Of a DNA stretch of 64,000 nt, positions 37,455-48,933 are shown in pieces. The notes beneath the pieces were generated by a model. It saw only the letters and a list, made by a program, of their open reading frames with translations. It made no database searches and was not told the DNA's origin. This stretch comes from Absidia repens (Eukaryota > Mucoromycota > Mucoromycetes > Mucorales > Cunninghamellaceae): NCBI GenBank assembly GCA_002105175.1, contig MCGE01000009.1, positions 1,674,001-1,738,000 of the forward strand, given 5' to 3'. Each line of letters begins with the position of its first letter. Position 1 is the stretch's first letter. Position numbers and translations under genes: made by a program.

Positions 37455-37843
37455 AAAGGGCGGTGATAGCAAAAAAGAAATCTATTGCATAAAACATGAG
37501 AGAGACTAATGGGACATTTTTTTCATTAAAATATGCAAAAATTGATATATTTTATTTAGATATAGATACAAACTATGACAAACTAACACCAAACCAGCTA
37601 ATGAAGACTCCAAAAAGCCAACTAACGGTGCCTTCAGATCCTAGATCCAAAATGAAAGGGTTTCCCCATGCATCTTATAATCCTTATTCTGAACCCCCTT
37701 CTAAACTAAGCCTTACACTATTTTGAGATCACCTTAACTTCAAACAAGTTGAATGATAAAGGGAAAAAAAAAAAGGAAAAGAAGAGAGTGAGAGGGGGTG
37801 GGCCAGGAATCAATAAAGATTCACGTGGGCGGGATTTGAATGC
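37455..37843 (+). repeat. Dispersed repeat family, copy E (right part only)
   Basis: It contains ACATGAGAGAGACTAATGGG (37494), ATATTTTATTTAGATATAGA, CCAAAAAGCCAACTAACGG, the core AAAGGGTTTCCCCATGCATC (37654), CTTCTAAACTAAGCCTTACA and the end TTCACGTGGGCGGGATTTGA (37820). The left half of the full-length element is missing. Confidence 0.75.
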
Positions 37844-38034
37844 TTTTTTTTTTATTTTATTTTTTGGTCTCTGGTCACTTCGCATCAAAAGTTCCCTATT
37901 TTTGTCGGGCAAGTACAACAGCCGTCATCCCTACATAGGCCATATCCTATAATACCATCTTATGTCAACATATTCTATAATGATCTTCTTTCATACATAT
38001 ATAAAAAAGGGGATTCGTTTATTAACATGACCAT

Positions 38035-38068
<34 letters not shown>

Positions 38069-38157
38069 AACCAAACGCATCAGCACATTACACTTTTCTG
38101 CACGCTAAACTAAACTACAAGAAAGTAAAACACTATGACTATAACTAGGTCAGACAT
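37844..38157. other. Intergenic, nothing recognised
   Basis: Spacer between repeat copy E and the PTPA 3' end. It holds a 26-A tract (38041-38066). The stop codon of PTPA is reached at 38158. Confidence 0.35.
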
Positions 38158-39414
38158 CTAGGAGGAGGAGGAGGAGGGCTGTATTTGTACAAATGGAAAC
38201 AAGTGACCAAATGGAAAGTGTTGCACGACCGGGACCTTTTTCAATACTTCCGCCACATACATTTTAGCCATACCAGTATTCACCTTGTTCCAACTGATCA
38301 CGCCAGAGATATCATAAAGCATGGGAGAGTGTTCGTGGAAAGGACCCCGTTTAACCTATAAATATGAAAATTCGTTGAATATATAAATATCCATGCATCT
38401 CGCCCGCGCTCCCTCTACCCTTCAACCATCTTACCTGTCCAATATATTGAATGCATCTGAAATAAAGATATTCTCCAGCCATAGCCTCGACTAGGTCCGG
38501 TTTGGTGATTGAACTAGGTTTCAATTTTGAATGATCTACAAAAAAAAAAAAAAAAAAAAAATTCAAGTTAAACCAACCGACATCCACAAACAGTTCCTGC
38601 CCCCACCCATCCACTCATATTTTCTAAATAAACCTTACTTATCAATTGTGCACTTCCCCAAACATAAGGTAAGAATTGATGATCATCTAATCCCCATACG
38701 CCATGACTGCCTGCCGGTTCCAAGGTATATGTCCGTTGAATTTTTCGCACCAGTTCCAAATACTTGTTGAAAAGACAGAGTACAATTGCAGCGTGATCCT
38801 CTGGACCAAAATAATCCAGCATGGCCAACCCACATAACCATGCCATGAAACTGAGTTCGTGCCCTGACCCATAGTCAATCCGAGTTTCATTGCCAAAACT
38901 TCCTAGCCAGTATACGTTGAGTTCCGGTAGCGCGACATGGATACTTGCTGGTAGCATGGTGGCCATCAATCGAGGCGTTTCCTATTCATAATAATAATAA
39001 AAAAAACAAGAACGACTTTTCTTCATCAGTTCAATGCCCCCATCTTCCACCCTTGCCCTCTCCAATCTACTTATATATATATTATATCAGTACCTGTGCC
39101 ACTTTTTCTGCCCATTGTCGGAATGCCTTGTTGCCAAACCGTTGAGGATTATGTAAAGGCGGAAAATCATCCAACCAAGCATCTACTACATCAAGTACAT
39201 CCATGACTTGCTGAACATGTAGCGGGACCGTTGTCACGTCAGATACTTTTTTACCACGCACACTTTGATTGAGCAACATGACAAACGTCAACAAGCGTTC
39301 AAACGCCACCGATTCCGTAAATGTCACAATATCTTGTTGGGTATGAATACATTTGACAGGTGTTGCCGGCGTATAAGTCGAACTTAGTGAAGGTAACGTC
39401 GGTTGGTTTTCCAT
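38158..39414 (-). CDS. Serine/threonine protein phosphatase 2A activator (PTPA)
   Basis: Four exons: 39414-39094, 38981-38639, 38535-38435 and 38355-38158, giving 320 aa. A peptidyl-prolyl isomerase-like activator of PP2A (yeast Rrd1/Rrd2). Conserved blocks: [90 protein letters not shown] and [45 protein letters not shown]. The C-terminus ends in five serines encoded by TCC repeats. Length and motif order are typical. Which of the two yeast paralogues it corresponds to cannot be decided here. Confidence 0.95.
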
Positions 39415-39789
39415 CCTGTTGTGTGTGTGTGTATATTATATTGGAAGCAAAAAGAATGAAAAAAAAAAAAAATTGGACCGCCTGGTTTTTTTCAACACCC
39501 GCCCGCTAAATCTTTTCAATGGAGGATCAAACAGTGCGATTATTTTTTTTGGACGACGGCGATTGAAAATTGAGATGGGTGTTTCTTTGTCCCCGTCTGT
39601 ATTTATTTATCAGATCTGGTGGTTTCCATTTTGGAAACAGATCAAAAAAATAAAAGATTCACTCCCTGCATCTGAGACTTTTTTGCCACCCAGTAAAAAA
39701 AAAAAAAAGCCAAAGGGCATTTTAATAAACATGGATTATATAATTTATTTTTATTTTATTGGTTGATCAATTAAATAATAAAAAGGACA
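39415..39789. other. Spacer between PTPA start and SAM-protein 3' end
   Basis: 375 bp. A GT microsatellite (39420-39431) immediately precedes the PTPA ATG on its minus strand. TTGATCAATTAAATAATAAAAAGG near 39762 may include the poly(A) region of the upstream gene. No gene is seen. Confidence 0.35.
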
Positions 39790-41005
39790 TCAACTATTGC
39801 AACAGTCCCGTACTGTCAAGACTTTGGCGCGTACTTCACTTTGAGGTGGACTGGAGACGGTCATGGGATGGTAACACCCTGGGGGTGATGGAAGGGAGGA
39901 AGAAGAAGAAGACGACGAAAAAAAGGCATGTGATTTTTGTGGGGGAGAAGGTAAAGGAAGAAGCAGGGGTCGAGAATTGTCCACACAGGGTTCCAACGCC
40001 TCTAGTGATGGTAACATTTGCTGCTGACACTGCTGCTGCTGCTGCTGCTGCTGATGCTGTAGATGTGTCTTTCGTTTGTACCATTGATGTTTTCGTTCTT
40101 GTGCCTTTAGTTTCCCGATTTTCTTGACAAGATCAGTTTTAATGGTTTGTAAAGATTCGGAGGATGATTGAGGAGGGTGGTCCATCGTGGTGGCAGCCGT
40201 CGATGTTTCATTGATAATGGATTGACGGACGTGATCCAATTGCTTTTCTAAATGTTCAATATGGAGCTGGCGTTGATGGGATTGTTTGATAGCATGCTCT
40301 TTACGTTTAATACGTTTCATAGTGGATGATGGTGGTGACTGTGGTGGTGAAGAAGGGGTGGTGGTGTTGAGGAAGAAGTATCATTGGGCCAGAGTGCTGG
40401 GCTATTAGCTGAAATTGAATCGCCGCCTGCAATAGTCAGTTTCGATCGACTTTTTCCCCTTTTATACTGGTAGCCTTCCTCCAAGAGCTTTTTTTTGGCC
40501 AAATCAAATAATTTTCCTTTATGAACCAATAACGAGGAATCAGCAAGTGCTAGTTGAATACTTGCTTGGTTGATAGCCACTTCGTAACTTGTCAAAGGCC
40601 GCGAGCTCTTTTTGCCGTAAATGGTTGCATGAGACACGATTGTCGATCGTTTGTCATTTTCAGTTTCATCTATCAATGGCACCAATACAGAAGAGTCATC
40701 AACATGAGCCTATAAGATAAAATGGGAGATGAGTCTTTTTTTCCGTTTGTGTTTTAATTTTTTTTTTTTATTACCGTGGATTGTGGTGGAGACCGATAAG
40801 AGGCTCTGAATTCGCGTAAAGCCTTTTTCAATTTAATGGCATGGAAAGGAAGCATATCCATGGCAAGTAAGAATTCAGATAATTCTTGGTCATTCAATTG
40901 TACTAGGTGAGATAAATCATGATCGGTAGCGCCAGCCTCTAAGAAGGAAGTATAATAGTGATCGAGTTGATGTGTAGATAAAAAGGATTCGAGTGATAAA
41001 GTCAT
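39790..41005 (-). CDS. SAM-domain protein with C-terminal coiled coil, one apparent frameshift
   Basis: Exon 1 is 41005-40775 and exon 2 runs 40709-39790. Residues 1-70 form a SAM domain (LESFLSTHQLDHYYTSFLEAGATDHDLSHL..LNDQELSEFLL, then FHAIKLKKALREF). A helical block follows (SYEVAINQASIQLALADSS..LVHKGKLFDLAKKKLLEEG), reminiscent of regulatory domains found with SAM in transcriptional co-repressors, but I cannot assign it. In exon 2 the frame is lost within a low-complexity Ser/Pro/His segment and resumes in a basic coiled coil (KRIKRKEHAIKQSHQRQLHI) and Gln/Ser-rich tail. Adding one base to the run of four G at 40355-40358 joins both parts into about 383 aa; otherwise the first frame stops at 40317. 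Confidence 0.65.
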
Positions 41006-41754
41006 TGGTTAAATTGAAGAAAGAGAAAAAGAAAGAAAAGGAAAGAAAATTAAGATGAATCGTGGATTTATGCTAATTTTTTTTCTTATCCTGTTGTATC
41101 AAGGCTAGCAGCAAAAATTTCTCATTTTTGGTTTGGAGATGGTCAATGAACCTGACCTAGAGGGGAACGTCGAAAAATTTCAAAAAATTCCTGGATTCAG
41201 ATTCCGCTGGGAACGATTTTATTTTATTTTCGTGTATCGCCAAACGTGGTGAAACCGAATAAGGAGCCACGCACACTTTTCCTTAAGTGCAATCAAAACC
41301 AAAATCAAATCAAAAACGATCCCATCATCTTTTTCATCCTCTCGTTTTTTTGACATATGGGTACGACTTGGTGTACAATGATTTTCATGATCATATGAAA
41401 AGCCACGTTTGATAAATGAATTAACCCATCATTTTTCCTTGAATAGTTTTTATTCTTTTTTTTTTTTTTTTTTTCTTTTTTGAAAGATGATCTATCTCAA
41501 GCAAACAGAAATTCATCAAAGGATTTTTTTTTTAATATTTAATTCTAAAAAAAGCCAATGGAACATCATAGGTTGCTTTGAGTAAACCGTTTCCATGGTC
41601 CTTTTTTTTCATCCGTGTTACAAGTTTCTCTGTGTATCTCACAGATTTCAAACCCCGTAAATATACTTTATTTTCTTCGTACACTCTTTTTTTTTTTTTT
41701 TGTTCTCTCCTATTTTTATTTTCAAAAAAAAACACAATATCTTTGGAGTGTGCC
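41006..41754. other. Divergent promoter region, SAM protein / Ser-rich protein
   Basis: 750 bp without a supported gene. It is AT-rich with T tracts near 41460 and 41683, the latter in the probable 5'UTR of the plus-strand gene. The in-frame upstream extension from 41578 is hydrophobic because of these T tracts and was not used. Confidence 0.4.
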
Positions 41755-41835
41755 ATGTATTTCCATTCCTCAGGTTCAAGGCATGAACAATATGCCAACT
41801 TACGAAAGCAACAGCGTCTCCTCCTTAAACAACAA

Positions 41836-41890
<55 letters not shown>

Positions 41891-43168
41891 CATCACAACA
41901 ACGGATTTCAACGTCTTCGAATGCCTCAGGGACTGATAGCGGATACAACTCACCTACTTCACCTCCCCTGGATCCTCATGTCACTGGTAAACAACAAACT
42001 ATCCTGGAAGATGTTGATGATCACGACAATGGTTCCACTACAAGCTCCTTTGTTACTGATACCACTCTGGATTCAGGCTCAGAACATACCACTCACCGAC
42101 AACCAAAGAAGAAACGCAGCAGGAAAAAAAAATACTTGGACCAACCACCACGCCAACCTGATTTTGTTTATTCTTGCCCACGACCTTTGGCTTTTCCATT
42201 CCACAATGACTGTCACTTTTTACCTGTAGCCGAAGCTGATCCCCGTGATGTCGCTCGTATCGCTCCTCCCCGACGTATGCCCTCCATGGAATCAACCACT
42301 AATACCAGCAGCACCAGCAAAGCCGCCTCCTTTGACCAACGTAGCTCATATTCATCCTCTCGTGTAAGCACATCCTCTTCAGCCCGTGGCTCCGTTTGTA
42401 GCCAAGATGATGATAGGGCTTCCTCCACCCATTCCACTCAACGTCCTGCTTCCTTAATCAGCTCAGTACAACAAGGAACCGTGCGCTCCTTACGGTCACT
42501 CTTCCAGTTATCCAACAACAGCAAATCCTCCCAACAACAAAGTCCTGTCGATGCTCCTTCTTCTTTGTCAGATCAGCAACAACGCCTCCCAAAATTGGAA
42601 GCCAAGACGGGCACTGTGGCCTCCTTGCGAAAGCTTTTTGCTCGTCATCCATCCACCGCCGCCACTCCACCACCTACTACTCCTCCTACACCTGCGCCTG
42701 TCTCTCCTCTTTCAAGATCAGCACTTTTTTCAAAACAACCCAACGCCAAGAAATCCAGCCACTCGTCTTTGAAATCATCATCGCCATCACTTGCAGCAAC
42801 AGATGACGATGTTGATGCCGATCGATTGACCGCCATCAATACTGCCAAGAACCGACAATCAGGGGACACCACCAAACATCTCTTTTTGGTAAACGCAGGG
42901 TCACTTCATCACATCAGCAAACCGACAAACCATCCTCGGTATTTAACATTGCACGTTTATGGCCGTCCAAATCACAATCAACCACAACCTCACCATCGCC
43001 ACCATCTTTGGATGATTTACCCCGTCCTCCATCCGCTCCACCCGGTGCTGCACGATTCGAAGCCGACCGCCGACAAGCCCCACTCCCACCTTCTCCTTCT
43101 ACCACTAGTGCACCTACCAAACCACCTCCCAGTCGCCCATTATCTGGATTGAAACATCTCTTTTCTCG

Positions 43169-43199
<31 letters not shown>

Positions 43200-43487
43200 C
43201 CACCATCGTCGTCACCGCCACCGCCACCAACACCACCGCCTTCCACAACAAAGCCGCCTCGTCGATCTATATTTGCATCCTTCCGACGCCCTTCTTCCTC
43301 ATCATCATCATCATCATCACCACCACCACCAACTACAAAGGACGACAATGCCAAATTACAATCGCAACAGGGATTGCGTGATGAAGAATTACCACCAACC
43401 CCACCAACGACTACCGTTGGTCGGATCTGGAAAAGTTTCAAGCGCTTGGTCAGTGGCAACAAGTCTTCTCGCGTCGGTGTGCTCTGA
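41755..43487 (+). CDS. Ser/Gln/Pro-rich protein with repeated basic-aromatic motifs, one apparent frameshift
   Basis: Unrecognised, apparently intronless, about 577 aa after allowing one missing base. Start MYFHSSGSRHEQYANLRKQQ, then a Gln run (from CAG/CAA). A conserved-looking block is PDFVYSCPRPLAFPFHNDCH..LPVAEADPRDVARIAPPRRMP, followed by long Ser- and Pro-rich stretches. A short motif recurs six times: SLRSLFQLS, SLRKLFARH, NIARLWPSK, GLKHLFSRS, SIFASFRRP and RIWKSFKRL. The frame changes at a run of five T (42883-42887); the upstream frame stays open to 43152 in unlike sequence, while the +1 frame continues the Ser/Pro composition and the repeated motif to a stop at 43485. Possibly a membrane- or cell-polarity-associated scaffold, but this is a guess. 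Confidence 0.6.
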
Positions 43488-44369
43488 TTGATCGATCCCT
43501 GCTCCCCCCCTTTTTTTTTGTTATTCTATATTATCCTTATGCCTTATGTCCTCCTTCCTTTTTTGTCTTATGCCCTTTCCTACGTCTTCTATGCCCCTTG
43601 CTATGCCTGTTATCATTTTTATACCATCCTTTTTTCGCCTCCTCCCTTGTCTCTTCTTCCTCTCGTAACATACGTCTTTTTTTTTTTTTTTTTTTTTTTG
43701 TTTTATTCATATACATTATCTCATTCCCGTTATCCCATCACCTCTACCTTGTTTCTACTACCATAGTTATATATCTCATCATTATTTTATTTTGCTTATC
43801 TCATATACCCTATTATCCCCCTTCACCTTCCCCATAGTTTCTCTCTTTTTTTTTTTAATATTTTAATAAAAGAATCGACCTCTTTTTTTTTTTTTTTACC
43901 ATCATTCTTCACTGTTGTTTTTATTTGATATCATCGTCTTCATTGTATCATTGCCCCTGTTTCTTGAAATAAAACCTTGCTCGTTTATTGTATCACAGCT
44001 CTCTTATTTTCTTTATTGCCCGTGTTATTGACAATGGCATCATTGCGTATGGTGCAGTGTGCAGTTTGACAAGAAACGTTAACTAGATCTTAAGTGTTTG
44101 TATATTCTCACACTTTTCAAAAAAACAAAAAGCAGAATATGGATTTACTGGATATCAGGAGGAAGGGAAAGGTAGTTGAAGTGAGAGTTTTTTTTTAGAC
44201 AACTTCCCTTGTTTTGCTTTTTTTTTTTTTTTTTTTTTTTTTTTTTGGCATCATAAAAAATGGACCTATCTAGAGGTTTCAGTTGGGGACCCACACGCAC
44301 AAATGATAAATAAATTGCGAGCTAAGTATTCTGCAATATGTTCAGTCTAGCAGCGGCTACGCTAGTGGG
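43488..44369. other. Intergenic, nothing recognised
   Basis: Pyrimidine-rich 3' region of the Ser-rich protein, with AATAAAAG near 43864 and AATAAAACC near 43968 as candidate poly(A) signals and a 26-T run near 44220. No coding or RNA gene is seen. Confidence 0.4.
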
Positions 44370-45424
44370 TCTGACCCAAGTTAATTAATATGAAATAGTA
44401 GAGCGGGAATAAAGACAAGTTTCATATCAGGTGTGATCTAGAACTGGCAAGTCGACCTAGACAGTCAGGAGTTCGGGCATGTATGTACAAGTGCATATAC
44501 TAGTCATAGAAAAAGCTAGCAAGTACCCCAACATGCTCAATAATGGTTGTTAAACGGGCAACATGACCGGGATTTATTTAAAATGATTGATCAAGCAGGA
44601 ATATAGCTTTTTTGATAGCAAGTTATCTAATAATGCCAGTCTGTCCCAGGGCTATGGGGGAAAGAAAGAGAGAGAAAGGAAAATGGTCATGGAATGTACA
44701 TAGAAAGTTAATGTTTTGTACGACACTCATAAAATCGTTCCAATTGTTACTTTGTTCACTGTACAATGGTTTCTAAAATGGTTGATAAGGTGGTATAATT
44801 TTATTGAAGCGTATTGGTGTCTAGTAGAACGAAAGACAAGGGATTCGTTACAACAAGGAACATAATGGAAGGATCTACTGTAGAAACTATGAGGGAGACT
44901 AATGTAAAGGTTCTAAGAAATGGCCGACATTAATCTAAAGGGGTGATTGTAATAAAGGAACTACTATGTTGTACAGTATTGTACAAGACAAAAGATGTAC
45001 ATTATTAAGCACCACAACGGTAAACAACAATCAATATGAGTGAAGTAAAAAATGGGATTTATTGCACATACCATGAAAGGAACTATTGAGACTTTTTTTT
45101 TTCATTGAAGCGAAGCAAAAAGCGATATATTTTATTTAACATCAATACAAGCTATGAACAAACTAAGACTAAACTAAGCTGGTGATGATTTCAAAAAGCC
45201 AACTAGTGATGGTCCTAAATCCTGAATCCAAAATAAAAGGGTTTCCCCATGCATCTTGTAATCCCTGTTCTGAAAGCCCTTCTAAACTAGTCCTGACACT
45301 AATCTAAGATTACCATGACCTCAAAGAAGTTGAATGATGAAGAAAAGGTGAAAGAGCGGAAAAAATTTAAAAAAAAAAATTGGGAGTAAACAAATATTCA
45401 CGTGGGCGGAATTTTAAATGATTC
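44370..45424 (+). repeat. Dispersed repeat family, copy B (full length)
   Basis: Left block TTAATTAATATGAAATAG..GCGGGAATA (44381), internal GACCGGGATTTATTTAAAAT and TCAAGCAGGAATATAGC (44566-44610), repeated ACTATGAGGGAGACTAATG, TTCATTGAAGCGAAGC, the core AAAGGGTTTCCCCATGCATC (45236), CTAAACTAGTCCTGACACTA and the end TTCACGTGGGCGGAATTTTA (45398). Length about 1.05 kb. It aligns over its whole length with copies A and D. Confidence 0.78.
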
Positions 45425-45826
45425 TGCCCCATCACAGCCTGGACTGACCAACTTCAATTGCCAAAAGCTCCTTTTTGTAAAACAAAAACCAGACCCAACC
45501 ATGTAACGCAGTTCCTTTTTCCATTTACTACCGTATTATGTGGTTAAAAATTTGATTGTCAACTAACAACTAAGTCCTTGACATTTTCCGTGAGACACAG
45601 TCCTTTTTTTTTTTCTTCTACGTTCGTTGCTGAACTGTAGTCTACCATCCCTCCGTTCCCCCTTGAAAAAAAAAAAAATGGCAACACCAACTAAATGTAT
45701 CCCGCATTCAACTATCCTTTATTCTACAGTAGAAATACTTTTTTATTATACAACATATATTAAAAAAATTATGATATTCGAATAAATAAATAAACTACAC
45801 TAGACTACAACTATTACAATGGCAAT
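45425..45826. other. Intergenic, RIC8 3' side
   Basis: Spacer with TTCGAATAAATAAATAAACTA around 45778. The plus-strand TTTATTATAC near 45741 is a possible minus-strand AATAAA for RIC8. Nothing else is seen. Confidence 0.35.
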
Positions 45827-47823
45827 CTATTCTTTCAATTGGATTTTTTCAAACATGACAAACAGACGTTCGGCTTGGCGTTCCTTTTCTTCATCGGTCA
45901 AATCAGAGAGTTGCATAAATTCTTCATCGCGCTGGACGGATAGGCTGTTCTTACTAGTGTCAGTCGCGGTGGTGTCGGTGTGTGGTGAGGGTGCATTTTC
46001 CATGTTGTATTCCTTTCCAATCGAAGTATGTTTTGCATTTTCGTATCCCACCAATTCAATAAATGCTTTGGCTAAGCAAAAAGAAAGAAAGAAAAGAGAA
46101 GCATGTGTGAGTTTTTTTTTTTTTTAAAAAAGAAAAAAAAGAAAGATGGCTTACGATCTTCATTGACATGACTATAAAGCAACTCCGTGACCATATCCTT
46201 ACTATGAGGGAACCGTGGCGACGAGAGAAGTTTGAGCAGACGAGAGAAAAACAACGCCTGCGCAGGATCATTGGTTTCTGGGCGAGGGGCTAGGTATTGA
46301 TGGAACAAGCGAGGTAAGTCGGCTTCTTCCACATAAGTAAAGGTGGATCCCATCAAGGACAAGACAATGGCCATATCACGATCTAGATCTCTATCCGAGG
46401 TTTGACGTGGTTGCCATCCTGAGTCGCCGAGAGATGGCGGTTGAAGTTGTTGTTGTTGTTGTGGTAAGAATTGGGTGCTGGTAGGACGTGGTGGCATCAA
46501 ATAAATCAAGGTATATTCCAGTATAGTTCTGAGTTGCTTGAGGCAGAAGTCAACGGCGCTTTCACGGGTGGGGCAGTGAGCAGCAATACGTGGTGAGTCG
46601 GTCCATTGTTGACGGACGTCGTTAACATGATAAAGAAGAAAGACTTGTAAAGCATGGGTTACTGGAGCACTAGCCACCAAAGGTAACGGAGCGGGGTATG
46701 GTAAAATAAATAGGATATCCAAAATGGGAATCAAATTGTCGGAAAAGCGGTTGCTCACTACTTCTTTCAAGGTGTTGGTGGTGGTATCATCGGTAGTGGT
46801 AGTGGTAGTATCTTCTTGAAGGCCAAGCATCAGGTTAGCTTGGAGTTTTAATGCTTCATTGACAAGTATTGTTGCTGGTTTTTTTTCGGTGGTAGAGGAG
46901 GTGTTGTTAAGCCATTGTTGTACATGTCGAGATAAAACCTAATTAGAGAAAAAAAAAAAAAAGAATCGGAGTCAGTCATCATTTTCATCAATTACTCTTG
47001 TCCAAAGTAACTATTTTTATAACCTTGGCAATGTGACCAGGGAGATCCAATGTCATCAGTATATCTATAACACTGGTTCCATCTGAGGTCAGTAGATAAA
47101 GAAGACGACATACAAGGAATTGCATATCTGTTGAAACATGATCACTGCCCAGAAGGCGAGCACAAGTTGACATTGTGTTTTTGGAGTCCACCAACCAAGT
47201 AACGATCATGCCGCCATCTTCCCTTGGTGCTGATGTCGATGATAAAAGAATACAATTCGCAAGGCATTTCAATGCGGCCTGACTTGAGCTGGTATCCACC
47301 AAAGAATGCTCGGGAGCCACTCCGAGTCCAGTCAATTTGATCAAGATATTGATTCCCTAAGTGAGTACATATATAGTAAGCATGCATGCAGACCCACCAA
47401 TCCCCCGCCCTTCATTAATATAGACTTGCCTGTTCCTTGTACAGCATATCACAATCGTCTACGCGTCTCCCCAAATGTTTCAATGTCAAAAGTGCCAAGG
47501 TGATGACTAGTTGACAGAATTCATACATACTCTGTTAATGGTCATCTATTCTTATGCACCCCCAAAAAAAGATATGCTTACCTTCTTCATCCCATTCCTT
47601 TTTATATGGTTTCGTATCCAAATCAGCAAGTAAATAACTAGTCAGTGAGGCCACTTGATCAGATGGCAAAACTACAGGAAAAGGTGAGAATCGTTAGTAC
47701 CTGTCACATTGTTCACTGACATCAAGTTGGTTTACCGTGAGTTTCCTGTTGTATTTTAGATAAAAAGGGGCTCAACAGAACGGGTTGGTCGTGTATATCG
47801 AGATATTGCGAAGTAACGGTCAT
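45827..47823 (-). CDS. RIC8: RIC8/synembryn, G-alpha chaperone and exchange factor
   Basis: Exons: 47823-47736, 47671-47582, 47531-47430, 47356-47024, 46938-46155 and 46071-45827. A helical-repeat protein that folds and activates heterotrimeric G-alpha subunits. Family segments: YKEQGINILIKLTGLGV, SQAALKCLANCILLS, QFLVCRLLYLLT, then VSNRFSDNLIPILDILFIL, PVTHALQVFLLYHV, FFSRLLKLLSSPRFPHSKDM, VTELLYSHVNEDPKAFIELV and GYENAKH. The acidic tail is LSDLTDEEKERQAERLFVMF. The third intron begins with GC (CAG|GCAAGT), a GC-AG intron. The join of exons 2 and 3 is off by one base: exon 2 ends in phase 1 but exon 3 is open only in phase 0, so a one-base error or a different splice is present near 47582-47531. 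Confidence 0.85.
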
Positions 47824-47953
47824 GGCTGTAATTATTTACGATATATACACACTGACAGAAAAAAAAAATGAAAAAGAAAAAGAAGAAGAAGAAAAAAAAA
47901 GCCACGGTCCACCAAAATCAAAGAGCAGCAATAAGTAGAACAAAAATGTATTA

Positions 47954-48812
47954 CAGGGTTTAAACTAACGATTGGGAAGGAACGGGGAGAAAATAATTGA
48001 GACGGGGTATAAACAGAAATATAATTGGGATAGAGTAACATATAATTAGGACGGGGTATAAACATGATGGGATGGGAGAAAAGGAAAATTGATCCAAGGT
48101 ACAGCACTGTAGTGTACAGAGTTTCTCCAATTATTTCGCAAGCATTATAAACCTTTTTGCCTAATGCCGATGTTCAAACTGATTGGGATATACGCCAACC
48201 ATTTTTCCGTCTCACATGATATGTATTCTGGTGCACGCAAATCTGTCTATTAGAGCAAGCTTTTATTTTTAAGTGACCTGCACTTACGGTGAAACAGACC
48301 CGAAATGCTGTACTGTGCTGTGACGATTTACTGGTTTGCACATCACTGACAGAGCCGAGCAACGAGGTAGCGGCGCCATGAATTCGAGAAGCTATTGATA
48401 ACTAGGTATCTCTTCAGTAGACACCGATTGATCAAACAAAGCAACATGTCCCTGAACACAAGCACTGGATGATTCTCGTGTTTCCCGTAAAATAAGTCTT
48501 ATCTTTTATCGTCTCCATTATCCCTGATTCATACAAGACTATGCCATACATATGGAATCTTCAAAAAATATAATAATCGACGAATCGATTTTTTGTAGTC
48601 CACTCATATGCTGGCATTACCGTATTTTTCGGTCACATAAGGCTCTTTTTTCTCCCATTGCCTTTCGTTTATACCCCGTCCCAATTATATTATTACTCTA
48701 TCCCAATTATATTTCTCCCCATCGCCATTTTGTTTATACACCGTCTCAAATAATTTCTCCCTGTTCCCATTTTTTTTTTATTTGATATTCCTCGTTAGAT
48801 TATTAAAACCTG
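47954..48812. mobile_element. Non-autonomous inverted-repeat element (MITE-like), TA-flanked
   Basis: 859 bp bounded by CAGGGTTTAAACTAACGA on the left and its imperfect complement TCGTTAGATTATTAAAACCTG on the right, each flanked by TA. The long imperfect inverted arms cover about 47954-48125 and 48620-48812. Both arms carry GTTTATACCCCGTC..AATTAT twice (once as GTTTATACACCGTCTC). The centre (48126-48619) has no ORF of note. TIRs beginning CAGGG and a TA duplication fit Tc1/mariner-pogo-type non-autonomous elements; the class is inferred. It fills most of the RIC8/APT1 divergent promoter. Confidence 0.75.
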
Positions 48813-48933
48813 TACACAAAATCAAGCGCTCTTTGAAATTATTTTGTGGTGCCTAACTATTTTTTTTTGGTCCATATTAGGTGGGAATCCCCCTTTGTCA
48901 TCTTTCCCTCTTTTTTTGAAGAAAAAACAACCC

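Noticed and set aside
41578..41754. N-terminal extension of the Ser-rich protein
   Set aside because: It is a T-tract-derived hydrophobic leader; the ATG at 41755 gives a better start.
43488..43837. Hydrophobic ORFs after the Ser-rich gene
   Set aside because: They are translations of a pyrimidine-rich 3'UTR.
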